The notes beneath the pieces were generated by a model. It ran no database searches, was not told the DNA's origin, and worked only from the letters and a program-made list of their open reading frames with translations. Shown one piece after another: positions 1 through 13,400 of a stretch of 64,000 nt of DNA; position 1 is the stretch's first letter, and the number at the start of each line of letters is the position of its first letter. The translations under genes were made by a program, and so were the position numbers. Source of the DNA: Aquila chrysaetos chrysaetos (taxonomy: Eukaryota > Chordata > Aves > Accipitriformes > Accipitridae); NCBI RefSeq assembly GCF_900496995.4, contig NW_024470395.1, forward strand, positions 1-64,000, read 5' to 3'.

Positions 1-1449
1 CCGCCCCCCGTTCCTGTTTCCCGATCCTGCCCCAGGGACCCCAACACCCTTCACGGGGGGGGGTCGATCCTGCCCCAGGAGCCCCCCCCAGGCCCCCCAG
101 GGGCCCGATCCTGACCCCCCTCCCCAAAAAAAAGACCACACCGTGTTTCTCTCTCTCTCTCTCTCTCTTGTGGTTTATAAACCCGGGGGGGGGGGGGGGG
201 AACACGTGGGGGGGGGGTGGGGTCAGATCACGGGGACCCCCCCTTCCCCCCCCCCCGAAAGCAGCTTTAAATAAAAATTCCTTTTTAAAAAAAAAAAAAA
301 AAAAAAACAACAAAAAGACACCCCCCCCCCCCCCATCCCGCCCCCCCCCCGGATTCACATTTGGGGGTAATAAATAAAGGGGGGGGAGGGGCAGCGGGGG
401 GGGGGATGTGCAGGTGGGGGAGGGGGGTAAGTGCTGTAGCCCCCGCCCACCCCCAAAATGGGGGCTGGGACCCCATGGGCTCAGGAGAACACCCCCCCCC
501 CAAATTCGACCCCTTCCCCCCCCAAGGGGATTCCCACCTCCCAAATTGGGGTGAGACCCCCCCAAAATAGGGTCAGAGCCCCCCCCCCGATTTCAGGACA
601 CCCCCCCCAATTTGGGGACCCCCCCCCAAACCAGCTCCAGGGTGGGGGGGGGTGTCCCCAATTTGGGGTGTGCAAAGTGTCCCCCTCCCCCCATAAAGGG
701 GATTTGGGGGGGGCCCAATTTAGGGCAGGGGGGTCCACATGGGGGGGGGCCACGGGGGTCCCCAATAATTGGGGAGGGGGCAGAACCCCCCAAAAGCCCC
801 AGGGGGGTCCCCAGCACAGGGGGGGTGTCCCCAAATTGGGGGGGTCCTTGTCCCTGAAGGGGGGGGGTCCCCAACCTGGGGGTCCCCATCCCCACGGGGG
901 GGGGGTCCATGTTTTTGGGGGGGGTGGGGGCTGTGTCTCGGGGGGGGGTCCCTGCCCCCATGGGGGGGGGTCTCCTTCATGGGGGTGGGGGTGTGTCCCT
1001 GTCCTTGGGGGGTCCCCACTTAAGGGGGGGTCCCATCCCTGGGGGGTTTCCCCATCCTCTTGGGGGGGGTTCCCCATCCCCATTAGGGTTCCTTATCCCT
1101 GGGGTGGTCCCCACTTAGAGGGGGGGGTCCCCATCTTCTTGGGAGGGTCCCCAACTAAGGGGGGGCTTCCCCCATCTAGGGGGTTCCCCATCGCCTTGGT
1201 GGGGGGGGGTCTCCCCATCTCGGGGGGGGGTCCCCAACTAAGGGGGGGTTGCCCATCCCTGGGAATGGAGGAGGATGTTCCCCATCCCTGGGGGGGGGTC
1301 CCTGTCCTTGGGGGGGGTCCCCATCCCTGGGGGGGGTCCCCACCTTCTCGGGGGGGGTTCCCCATCCCTATGGGGGGGTGTCCCCATCTAGGGGGCATCC
1401 CCAGCCCCGGGAAGGGGGGCGGGGGGTGGGTGTCCGTCCCCCCCCCCCG
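1..1449. repeat. G-tract repeats 3' of NEURL4; no gene seen
   Basis: No recognisable exon. From about 600 to 1430 the plus strand is a degenerate minisatellite of the form GGGGGGGTCCCCATCCCTGG, so every frame gives Gly/Pro/Trp-rich nonsense ORFs. At 149-168 there is a (CT)n run. At 270-275 (AATAAA) followed by an A-run at about 287-307 there is a plus-strand polyadenylation-like end, with two more overlapping AATAAA at 369-378. These could be the 3' end of an unseen plus-strand transcript or an old retroposed tail; no coding sequence precedes them in the window. No AATAAA was found on the minus strand for NEURL4. Confidence 0.6.
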
Positions 1450-4400
1450 TCAGTCGACGCGGACCAGCAGCCCGCAGAGGACGGTGGCCCCCGGCTCCTT
1501 GGTGACCCACTCGAGCTCGGCGGGGTCCAGCCCCTCGGGGGGGGCGCAGGGAGGGGGGGCCGGCGCGGAAGGAGCCCGGCCGCACGCACACCTCCAAGGC
1601 CACCTGCGCCCCGTGCGCCCGCTGAGAGCCCGGGTCCCGGAAGCTGGGGGGTGGGGACGGCGTTAGGACACGCCCACCCCGCCCCTGGGACACGCCCACG
1701 CCGAGAAAGCCCGCCCACTCCTTCCCCACCCCATCCGCCCCACCCCCCCCAGAGGGGGACTGGCCCCTTTAAGGCTACGTGTGGTGGTGGGGTCATTTGC
1801 ATGGCCACGCCTACCCACCCCCGGGAATGGCTGGAAGCTGGGGGCGGGGACACCGATAGGACACGCCTCCATGTAGGCCACGCCCACACACGCCCACCCC
1901 CCCCGGGAGGGAACCAGGCCCTATAAGGTTGTATGCAACTATGAGCTCATTTGCATAACCACGCCCACCCGGGAAGCTTTTGCATAGCCCCAGCCCATAA
2001 AGCCTCCCAGCTGCTTCTGCAGGAGCTCCACCCACCTAGGCTATAATTTGCATGCCCACGCCTCCTGCCACAAAAGCCCCACCTCCCTCCCGTGGTTTCC
2101 AGGGGACACCCTTCCCAGGATAGCCCCGCCCACCCACCTCTTATTTGCGTAGCCCCACCCACCCCCAAAGGGGACCCCCTCCAGCCCCGCCCTCTCCCAC
2201 AAAGCCCCGCCCCCTCCCTCACCGAGGCCCCGCCCGCCGCCCAGGCCCCGCCCACGTACTGCACTTTGGTGGCGAAGGGCTCGAGGGCGGCGTAGCGCAG
2301 GGCGGGGGAGAGGACGAGGCGGGGCGGGGCTGAGGGCTGAGGCCCCGCCCCGGGGGCGGGGTTACCCCGCAGGGCTCCGCCCGAGGGCTCCGCCTTGGCC
2401 GTGCCGCTCAGGATGGACCAGGGGCCTGGGGGGGGGGAGGAGGGGGGGTCAGTGGGGGGGGGGGGGCCTGATGGGGGGGGTAGGGAGGGTTCTGGGGGGG
2501 CTAGGGGGGGCTGTGGGCTGTTTATGGGGGGGGTATGGGGGCTATGGGGGGGTTATGGGGGGGTATGGGGGTTATAGGCAGCTGGGGTGGGTTATGGGGG
2601 GGCTATAGGGGGGTCAAGGGGTGGTGTGGGGGGGCTATGGGAGGGTTGTGGGGGGGGCTATGGGGCGGTCCACCCCCCAGATGTTGGGGTGCCCTGATGG
2701 AGAAGGTCAGGGGGTCATGGGGGGCTCTGGGGTTCCCCCCCTGACTCCAGGGTCCCCCGACGGGGAAGGTTGGGAGGGGCTCTGGGGGTGTCCGGGGGGG
2801 GCCGTGTGTCCCGCCCCCCCCCGCCGCGCCGCGCCCCCCACCTGGCAGCAGCTCGCCCTGGTCGAGCAGACGGCGGACAGCGCCGGCGCTGGTGCCGTGG
2901 TACGCCGTCGGCCACTTCTGCCACGCGCCCCCCGCCTCCAGCCGCGGCTTCGTCCTGGGGGGGGGCAAAAAAGGGGGGGCGGGGGGGGCAGGGGCACCCC
3001 AAAACCCCCTTGGCATCCCCAAAACACACCCACCCCCCCACGCACGGCACCTAGACCCTTCCCAGAACCCCCAACCCCCCCAGAACCCCCAACCCCCCCA
3101 CGCCCCCCAAACTGCTTCAAGACCCCCAAACACCCCCCCAATGCCTCCCCAAATCCCTCCTGGACCCCCCTGGGCACCCCCAAAGCCCCCAGCACCCCCC
3201 AAACCCCTCCCAGAGCCCCCCCAGGACCTCTCAATCCCCCCCAGACCCCCAAAGTTCCCCCCTAATCCCCCCCAGGACTCACCCCAACCCCTCCTGGACC
3301 CCCCAAACCCCACTTAGACCCCCCCCAACCCCCCCAAATTCCTCCAAGGTCCCCCCAAAGTCCCCCCTGAAACCCCTCCTAGAGCCCCCCAATCCCCCCC
3401 CGGACCACCAGCATCCCCCTAAACCCCTCCTGCAGCCCCCCAAAATCCCTCTAAGGCCCCCCCAGAGCCCTTCCAACCCCCCCCAGGACCCCCCGACATC
3501 CCCCCATACCCCCCCAAAAACCCTCTTTGATACCCCAACCTGCCCAAGACCCCCCGAAACCCCTCCTGAGACCCTCCAACTCCCCCAAAAATCCCTCTTA
3601 GACCCCCCCCCCCCCCCCAGGACCCCCCAAAATCCCCCCAAAACCCTCTCTTAGAGCCCCCAAACCTCCTCTTAGACCTCCCCAACCCCCCCAGGGCCCC
3701 CCCAAGACCCCCCCCCTCAACTCACCGGAGGCTGAAGCGACACCAGCCAAGGGGGACGGGGGGGTCGCGGGGACCCTCCCCCCGCCGGCACCCCTCCTCC
3801 CCCCGGAGCTGCTGGCAGGACTCGCAAAAGCAGAGACTGCGCCGGGGCTCGGGGGTGAAATATTCATCTGGGGGGGGCGGTTAGGGGGGGTCAGGGGGGA
3901 CCCCAACCCCCCCCAAGGGACCCAGGTGTCTGGGGTGGGGGGGGGGGACACCCAGGGATCCGGGACCCCCATCCCCAGGGGGATTCCCCCCCCCCTCAAA
4001 GGAACCCAGGTATTTGGGACCCCCAAACCCCCCCAAAGGGACCCAAGTTGGGGGGGGGGGGGGGCACTCAGGCATCTGGGACCCCCATCCTTTGGGAACC
4101 CAGGGGTCGGGGGGGGTACCCCAACCCCCCCCCCCAGGGCACCCAAGCATCCAGGCCCCCCACCCTTCAACCCTGGGGGGGGCACCCAGGGGTCCAGGCC
4201 CCCCACCCCTCAACCCCAGCGGGACACCCAATGGTCTAGGACCCCCCCCCACTCTTTAAGGGGGGGCACCCAGGGGTCCGGGACCCCCCCACCCTTTTTG
4301 GGGGGGGGGGCGCCCAGGGGTGCGGGCGCACCGGGCAGCAGCAGGAGGTCCTTGAAGCGGGCGCAGAGAGCTTGGTACTCGCAGGGCTTGAGGGGGGGCC

Positions 4401-7400
4401 CGGCCAGGGGGGGGGGCCCAGCACAGGCTCTCCTTGATCCCTAGCGAGGAGGCGGGGCTTCTGTTAGACACGCCCAGGGGTGGGGCATTGCAGGGCCACA
4501 CCCAAGGGTGGGGGCTTTAAATGGGCACGCCCGCTCTGGTTCGGTCCTGAGGCCCCCCCTCCCCCCCAGCCCCATAGATCTGGGGGTCTGAGCCCCCCCA
4601 GACCCACAGGGAGGAGCGGGACCCCCCCAGCCCCATAGATCTGGGGGTGTCTGAGCCCCCCCCAAGCTCCATGGAGTTTGGGGGGGGCACTGACCCTCCC
4701 TCCCCCCCATTTTAGGGGGCCCTGACCCCCCCCAGCCCCATAAATTCCAGCAATCCCTGCCTCTGCCACCCCCACCCCATTTTGGGGGGCCCTGACCCCC
4801 CCCCAGCCCCCCACTTTTGGGTGCCCCCCCCCCCACTCACCATCCACCACGTCGGCCTTCTCCACATCCCCCCGCGTCCGGGGGTCCCCGCTGGGGCCCC
4901 CCCCCGTCCGGCGTCTCTGACACGATTGTCACCTGGGGGGGGGGGGACACACAGGGGCTCAGCGGGGCCCAGATGCCTGAGGTGCTTTTTTTGGGGGGGG
5001 GGGGGTGGGGGGGGGGGTGTGTGGTGTGTACCAGGATCCCTGAAGGGGTGGGACCCCCCCAGACCCTGGGGTCCCTTTGGGGGGGGGGGGGGGGGGGGAA
5101 GATCTCCCTGGACACCTGGGTCCCATTTTGGGGGGGTGCTCCACTGGGGTCCATTTGGGGGGGGCTAAGGGCTTCCCCACCCAGACATGGGGGTCCCTGG
5201 GGTGCTCCAAAATCGGGGTGCCCCCCCAGACCCTTTCTGGGGGGGGGGTGTGTGTGATCTCCCCGAATGCCTAGGTCCCTTTTTTGGGGGGGGGGGGGGG
5301 GAATACCAGAATCCCTGAGGAGGTGGGTGCCCCCCCCAGGTCCCTGGGGTGCTCAGAAACCAGGGTGCCCCCCCCAAACCCTTCGGGGGGGGGGGGGGGC
5401 GATCTCCCCAGACACCTGGGTCCCCCCCCAAGGCGGGTGCTCCCCTGGGCTCCGTTTTGGGGGGGGGGTGAGGGCTTCCCCACGCAGACACGGGGTTCCC
5501 TGGGGTGCTCCGAAATGGGGGTGCCCCCCCCCCTCACCTGCTGGCACTGGCCGTAGAGGTCGAGCAGGACGTAGCAGGGGGCCGGGACCCCCCCCGCCGC
5601 CACCCCCTGGTCGCAGCCGTTGACGTAGAGGTGGAGCCGCCCCCCCCCCGTCCACCAGCAGCCCCAGCAGCGTCCCCGCCGGCAGCGCGTCCAGGTTGGG
5701 GCCGTAGTTCTCGCAGATCTGGGGGGGGGGGGGGGACACGGGACACCCCCATAGTGTAAGGGGGACCCCCCGGTGGTGTGAGAGGGGATCTACGCCTCCA
5801 AGGGGATCGGGGGGCTTGGGAATGGGGGGGGGGGGGCGGCTTCGGAATGGGGCCTTAGGAATGGGGGGGGGGTCCCTGGGGGTGAGGGGGGCTTGGGAAT
5901 GGGGGGGGGGACTTGGAGATAGGGGGGGCCATGGGGATGGGGGGGGTCACCTGGGGGCAAGAGGGGCTTGGGGATGGGGGGGGCTTGGGAATAGGGGGTC
6001 CCTGGGGATGGGGGGGGGGTCCCTGGGAATGGGGGGGGACTTGGAGATATGGGGGGCCATGGGGATGGGGGGGGTCACCTGGGGGTGAAGGAGGCTTGGG
6101 AATGGGGGGGGACTTGAGAATGGGGGGGGGTCACCTAGGGGTGTAGGGGACTTAGGGATGGGGGGGGCCCCTGGGGGCAAAAGGGGCTTGGGAATGGGGG
6201 GGCCCTGGGGATGGGGGGGGGTCCCTGGGAATGGGGGGGACAACCCTGGGGATGGGGGAACCCCCTTGGGGATGCCCAAAAAATTGAGGACCCCCCCCTG
6301 GGGAAAGGGGGGGGGGTGTCCCGAGGAGTTTTGGGGGGGTCCCTGGGGGTGTTGGGGTCCCCGGGGGGGGGTCCATGGAGGGGTGGCGTGTCCCGAGGCG
6401 GTTTGGGGCGGGGGGGGGGGTTACGGTGGTCTCCCGGGTGTCGTGTGTCCCGTCCCCCCCCCCCCGCCCCGCGGTGGGGCGCGTTTCGGGGTGCCCCCCC
6501 CCACCTTGCGGGCGTTGTGGAAGACGCTGCGGCGCTGGAGCAGCCACGCCGAGCGCTTGAGGCCGGCGGCGCAGGCGGGGAGGGGGCCGCGCCCGGGGGG
6601 GGCCCCCGTCACCCCCAGGGCCAGCGAGGAGCTCCACTGCGGGTTCAGGGCGTCGATCTGCACCTGGGGGGGGGGGGGGGGCGGCGTGACGTCACCGTGA
6701 CGTCGTCGCCTCCCCGTGACGGCATCCCACCCCCCGTGACGTCACCTTCCCCCCCCCCCCCCCCCCCCCCAGGTCGTCGCCCCCAGCACCGAAGCCCGCC
6801 GCGGGCGCGCCGAGTCGCGCCGCGCCCCGGGGGGGGGGGACGGGGTGGGTGACATCGTTGTGATGTCATCGCCACTCTCTCGCGACATCACCGCCCCTCC
6901 GTGACATCACCGCCCACACCACCGGCCACCCCCCCCCCCCCTCCCCGCCACCGACGAGCTCCGCCGCCGCCATGGGTGACATCAGTGGGAGGCCATCACA
7001 CCCCCATGATGTCATCACCCCTCCCAGTGATGTCACCGCCCCCTCAGGGCCCCCCCCCCCCACCCCACCCAGCAACGAGCTCCACTGTGGGTTCAGCGAC
7101 TCCCCCTGCGCTTAAGGGCGTCTGTGACATCGTTGTGATGTCACTGGGACGTCGTGATCCAGCGTCACACACCACCCCTGCCATCAGACGGGACAGCTCG
7201 GTGTGATGTCAGGGGGACCCGGTGAGCAGCGATTGGCCGGCCCCGTGTGACGTCACAGCGACACCAAACAGCTGCAGTGCCGTCATTGGCCAGTCCCGTG
7301 TGACATCACAGTCCCTGGTCAGCTCACGCAACTGCAGCGCCGCCATTGGCCGTCCCCGGCGTGACATCACAACCCCTGTTGACCCCACATTGCCGCATTG

Positions 7401-10400
7401 CCGCCATTGGCCGCCCCATATGACCTCACATGCAGAGACACGCCCCCAGCCCCCCCCCCCCCCCCATCTCCCACTCCTCCGCCATGACCTCATCAGGACA
7501 CACAGCCACCATTGGCCGGCCCAGTGTGACATCATCACCCCCCTCCTGACCTCCCCCTTCTCTGACCTCCCCAACTTCATCTCTGACCTCATAGCAACGC
7601 AGGGCTACCATTGGCTGCCCGGGAAAGGGGCGGTACCTGGAAGAGGCGGCCGGGGGGGAGGGGCTGTCCCACCAGCACCAGTCCCTGGTTGTAACTGGAG
7701 ACGCGGGTGGCCGTGCGGTTCCCGTTGGAGAGCAGGATGTTCTTGCCGTGGCACCCCAAAAATGTGGGGGGGCCCTGGGGGAGGGGGAGGCACGGGGTCA
7801 GGGGCTGGGTTGGGGGGGATGGGAGCACCCCAAAAATGGAAAGGGGGGGCCAATGGGGATTTGGGGTTCTCCACAGCACCCAGTTCCCTCCCAGTCCCCC
7901 CCATCCCCTCTCCCTGAGCCTCCCAGTCCCTCCCAGCGCCCCCCCATGCTCCCCCCAAGCCCCCCAGCCACCCCCAGTCCCTCCCAGTTTCCCCCCAGTG
8001 CCCCTCTAGTCCCTTCCCAGTCCCCCCCAGTCCCTCCCAGTGCCTCCCCACTCACGGCGAGGGGGGTCCCAGCGGTGGGCGAGGGGCTGGGCGTGGGGGA
8101 GGGGCTGGGGGAGGGGGCGCTGCTGCCCCCCCCCCTCCCCGCCCCCCGCGCTGACGATGGAGACGGCCGTCACCCGCCCGTACAGGTCCAGCGCCACGAA
8201 GGCGTTCTGCGGGGGGGGGAGAGGCGGCGACGTCAGCGCGTGACGTCACGGCCCTGCCCCTCCCAGGCAGGGCGTGAGCTCAGGGACGCCAGTGACATCA
8301 CAGCGAAGGCCCTCCCAGGCACAAAGCGAGGTCAGAGCGCCCCGTGACATCGCTATCACTCTCTTCTCAGGCAGCACACGAGGCCAGGGAACCCAGCGAC
8401 ATCACAGCCAAGCACCCTCCCCAGGCAAGAGGTGAGGTCACAGAGCCCTGTGACGTCACAGTCAGGACCCTCCCGGGCAGGAAGTGAGATCAGAGAGCTC
8501 TATGACATCACAGCTGTGCCACCGCCAAGTAGCAAACGAGGTCAGAAAATGAAATGGCATCAGATCAAAGCACCTCTAGAACTGGAAATGAGATCACCTA
8601 ACCTGATGACATCATAACAAAGCTCATCCCAGGAAAGAAGTGAGCTCACCCTGCCCTGTGACATCACGGCCAGGCTGCTCCTGCCCAGGAACTGACATCA
8701 GAGAGCTCTATGATATCATACTTGTGCCCCTCCCAAACAAAAAGTGAGCTCGGGAAACCGAGTGACATCATGGTGAAGCCCCTCCCAGGCAGGAAGTGAT
8801 ATCAGAGAACCTCGTGACATCACGACCACGCCATTCCCAGGCAAAAAATGAGGCCAGAGAGCCTCATAACATCACAGCCATGCCTCTCCCAGGCAGAAAA
8901 TTAGGTCAGAGCACCTCATGATGTCACAGCCACGCCCTTCCCACGCAAGAAATGAGGCCAGAGAGCCTCATGACATCACAGCCATGCCCCTGCCAGGCAG
9001 GAAATGAGGTCAGAGAGCTCCCGGTGACCCTGGAGCCCTGCATCAGGTGACACTGCGGGGGTGACATCACGGAGATGACATCACAGGAAGCGACACCACG
9101 GGGGGGACATCAAAGGAGTAACGTGGAAAGGGGTGACATCAGAGCGGGGTGTGTGACCTCACGGGGGCGTTACCTTGGCGACGCCGGTGGCGGCGGGGCC
9201 CATGTCCTCCCCGTCCACCAGGATGTGCATCGTGTCATCGGGGCCGCGCCGCACCCCCAGCCGGTTCCCAACCTGGGGGGGGGGGCACCCGTCAGACCCC
9301 CCCGGGGACCCCCCCAAACCCCACCCCCACCCAGGGACCCCCAGGACCCCCCTGGGGACGTCCCTGGGACCCCCAAGACCCCAAGGGGACCTTCCTGCCC
9401 CCCCCAGGACCCTCCTGGGACCCCAAGACTCCCCTGGGGACCTCCTTGACCCCCCCCCCCCCCCCGAGACCCCCAAGACCCCAGTAGGGACCTCCCTGAC
9501 CCCCCAAACCCCCCTGGGACTCCCAGGACCCCCCTGGGGACCTCTCTGACCCCGCCAGGGCCCCCCTGGGACCCCCCAAGACCCCCTTGGGGACCCCCCC
9601 CCAACTCACCGCCAGGCGGTCGAGGGAGACGCCGTAGTTGTGGCGGGTGAGGGTCCCGTTGCGCCGGACCTCGGCCCCCGCCACCACCCAGGTGGGGGGC
9701 GCGGGCAGGTCCAGGAGGGTGGCGGGCAGGGCGGGGGGGCCGGGGGGGCCCTGCCCGGGGGGCAACGCCGTCAGCCCCAGCCGCACCGAACCCGCCCAGC
9801 GCTCGTCCAGCGCCTCGATCCGCACCTGGCAGGGCGAGGGTTAAAGGTGGGGGGGTGGGGCTTGGGGGAGGGGCGGGGCTACAAAAAGGCTCCGCCCACC
9901 GCGGGTGTGGCTACCAAAAAGCACCGCCCACTGTGGGCGTATCTATGGCTCGCCCTCGGGTTGAGTTGTAGCTGGGTAATAAGGGGTTAAATCGGGGCTG
10001 GGGATGGCGTGGGTGGTGCTTATAGAAGGGGCGGGGCTCCAGGAGGCTCCTCCCGCTCTTGGCAGAACCACTGCCAGGGTTAAATCTGGGCTGGGGAGGG
10101 GGCGGAGCTTAGAGGGGGCGGGGCTCCAGGATGCTCCTCCCACCCTGAACAGAGCCACTGCCAGGGTTAAATCTGGGCTGGGGTGGGGCTTAAAACAGGG
10201 GGCGGGGCTCCAAGAGACTCCTCCCACCCTGAGCAGAGCCACTGCCAGGGTTAAATCTGGGCTGGGGTGGGGCTTAAAACAGGGGGCGGGGCTCCAAGAG
10301 ACTCCTCCCACCCTGGGCAGAGCCACTGCCAGGTTTAAATCGCGGCAGGGGAGGAGGCGGGGCTTATACAGGGGGAGGAGCCCCCAACCCCTCCCACTTT

Positions 10401-13400
10401 TCTTAAAGAGACACCGCACCTCCCACCATTTCCCCCCCCCCCCCCCACTTTCCACCACGCAGGGGGGTGGCCGCTCCCCAACCCCTCCCACCCCGGTTGA
10501 CCCCACCCCCCAGTGGGCGTGTCCCTCGGGGGCCCCACCCACCTCGAAGAGCTCCCCGGGCCGGAGGTGGGAGCGGCTGAAGACGAGGCCGTGGCAGTAG
10601 CCGGCCACCCGGGCGGCCCCCAGCCCCTCCGCCCCCAGCGCCACGTTCTGCCCGCAGCGGCCGTGGAAACGCTGGCACGGGCCGGGGGCTGGGGGGGGGC
10701 GGCGGGAGAGAAGGGGCGGGGTTAGAGGAGGGTGTGGCAGTGGGAGGGGCAGGGCTTGGCAGGGGTGATGTCACGGGGGGGGACACGACATGTGGCCATG
10801 GGGCTGGGGGATGTGGGGGGTGTCGCTGGGGGACACATCGCCTCCCGAGTGACGTGTGTGCGTGTGCCCCGGGGGACGTGTCATCCTGGGGGGGGGACAC
10901 ACATCACCCAGAATGGGGACACGTCACCCGCGGGACACACGTGTCACCCTGGGGGGGGGGACATCAACCTGGGGGGGGATAGGACAGGACAATCACCCAG
11001 AATGGGGACACGTCCCCCCGGGGGGAGACAGGACACGTCACCCTCGGGTGGACACGTCACCCCATTGAGGGCCACAGCCATGGGGACACCAGTGCCCCCC
11101 CCCCCCCCGCCGCCCCCCCCGCCGGTGTCCCCTACCTGGGGAGGGGAGGGGACAAGCCTTCTCGGTGGCACTGCTGGTGGTCAGGCTGTTGTCGGCCGGG
11201 CCGGTGGCCCCGGTGAGGGACACCTGGACGCACTGGCCGTAGAGGTCCACCACCGCGTACACCTCTGCGGGGAGGGGGACACGTGTCACCCCCCATGGCC
11301 CCATCCCCACGTCCCCATCCCCCTCCGTGTCCGTCATGCTCCTGTCCCCGTCCCCACGTCCCCCCCACTGTGTCCTCATCCTTGTCCCCCGTGTGTCCCC
11401 CCCCCCACCATGTCCCCAGGGGACACCAGAACAGTTCAGGTCCCCAGGACCACATCACGCTGACACGGGAGCCCGTGTCCCCATCCCTGTCCCCCCCCCC
11501 GCAGCGTCCCCATCCCCACGTCCCCACCACGTCCCCATCCCCATCCCCGTATGTCCCCCGGGGACCCCAGACCATCACAGATCCCCACGCACCGAGCTCA
11601 TCGTGTGGACGCAGGACCCCACGCGTGCGCGTGTGCGTGTCCCCCCCCCCGTCCTCGTCCCCGCCGCGTCCCCAAGCTGTCCCCTTACCCGCCGGCAGCC
11701 CCGAGCAGGCGACGCCTTGGTCGGCGCCGTTGATGAAGTAACGCAGGTCGCCCCGCGCCGTCCGCATCATCCCGATGCGCGAACCCGTCCCCAACGAGTC
11801 CAGGTCGCAGCCGTAGTTGTTCCGCATGGTGTTACCGTCCTGCATGATGGCCGTCCCGCTGCGGGGACACGGGGACATCGTGGGGACACCGGGGAAGGGC
11901 TGGGGGGGACGGCGAGGGGACAAGAAAGCGCTCGGGGCTCGTGTGGCCCAGCAGGATGCTTAGGGATGGATGGGGACCTTTGGGGACAGACACGGACTGT
12001 GGGACGCACAGGGATCCTTGGGGACAGATGGGGACCCTTGGGGACAGACGGGGACCCTCCGAGATGGGACGAGGACTGTGTGGACACACGGGGATCCTTG
12101 GAGATGGATGGGGACCCCGGGGACAAGCAGGGACCCTTAGGGACAGATGAGGATCCTTGGGGATGGACAGGGACCCTGGGGACAAATGGAGACACTTGGG
12201 GACAGACGTGTTCCCTTTGGGACACATGGGGACTCCTGGGGACAGATGAGGACCTTGGGGACAAGCAGGAACCCGTAGGGACAGACAGATGGGGACCCTT
12301 GGGGATGGACAGGGACCCTGGAGACAGATGGGAACACTGGGGGACAAGCAGGGACCCTTAGGAACAGATAGGGACCCTGGGGACCAACACATTCCCTTGG
12401 GGACAACCCAGGGACCCTGGGGACAATTACGGACCCTCGGGGAACCCGACGAGCCAGCGCAACGCCTTGGGGACAGACGTGACCCCTTGGGGACACCGAG
12501 AACATAGTCCTGGCCCCTTGGGGACAGAAGAGGACGTTGGGGACAAAAGAGGGGTGGACGGGGGACCCCTCGGGGAACCTGGTGACCCAGTAAGGCCCCT
12601 TGGGCACCAAGGTGACCCCCCCAGGTGACACCAGCGTCCCCCCCTCCTCACCTCAGCATCCAGGTGTCGTAGTCGATGTCCGTCATGGTGTTGGGGAACT
12701 CCAAGTCCTCGGGGCGGATGGCGGTGACGCCTGCGGGGACAACGGGGATGACAGGGGACACCGAGGGGGGGACAGGAGATGGGGAAGGGTGTGGGGGACC
12801 CCCCCACGCCCTCCCCTCCGTGTCCCCTCTCGTCCCCTCTCACCCGCCTCGATGGAGCCGGACCAGCGATCCACCATCTTCTGGATGACGATCTCAAAGA
12901 GTTCCCCATCCCGCAGCGCCCTGGGGGACACCGGGGGAGGTCACCCCAAAACCTTGGGGGGGTAGGAGAGGGACAACGGGGTGGCGTGGGGGGGCACAGG
13001 GGTCCCTACATTGGGGGAGAAGGGCATAGGGACCCCCAGGGAGGTGTGGGGGGGGGTTATAAGCACCCTGGGGTGCTGTGGGAGAGTCCCAGGGTGGATT
13101 TGGGGATGAACTGGGGGGGGGGCAGTTTTGAGGCAGATTTGGGGGTGCAGAGGCCAGTTTGGGGACCCAGGGACATGTTTGGGGGTGCAAGGACAGGGAT
13201 GGGGGCAGATTTGGGGGACCTGGGGCTGGTTTTTGGGGTTCACAGGATGGTTGTGGGGTACAAAGGGAGGGTTTTGGGGTGCCCCGACCAGCTGGAGATG
13301 ACGATGGCGTCATTGCAGCAGCAGCTCTGGTGCAGATTTGGGGACCTGGGGCTGGCACTTGGGGACATTGGGGGACCCGTGGCCAGGTTTTGGGGTGCAG

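Noticed and set aside
2842-3867. Collagen-like or Pro-rich ORFs between NEURL4 exons 26 and 27
   Set aside because: Low-complexity CCCCCAGACCCC repeats are open in several frames on both strands; only the two splice-bounded exons match NEURL4.
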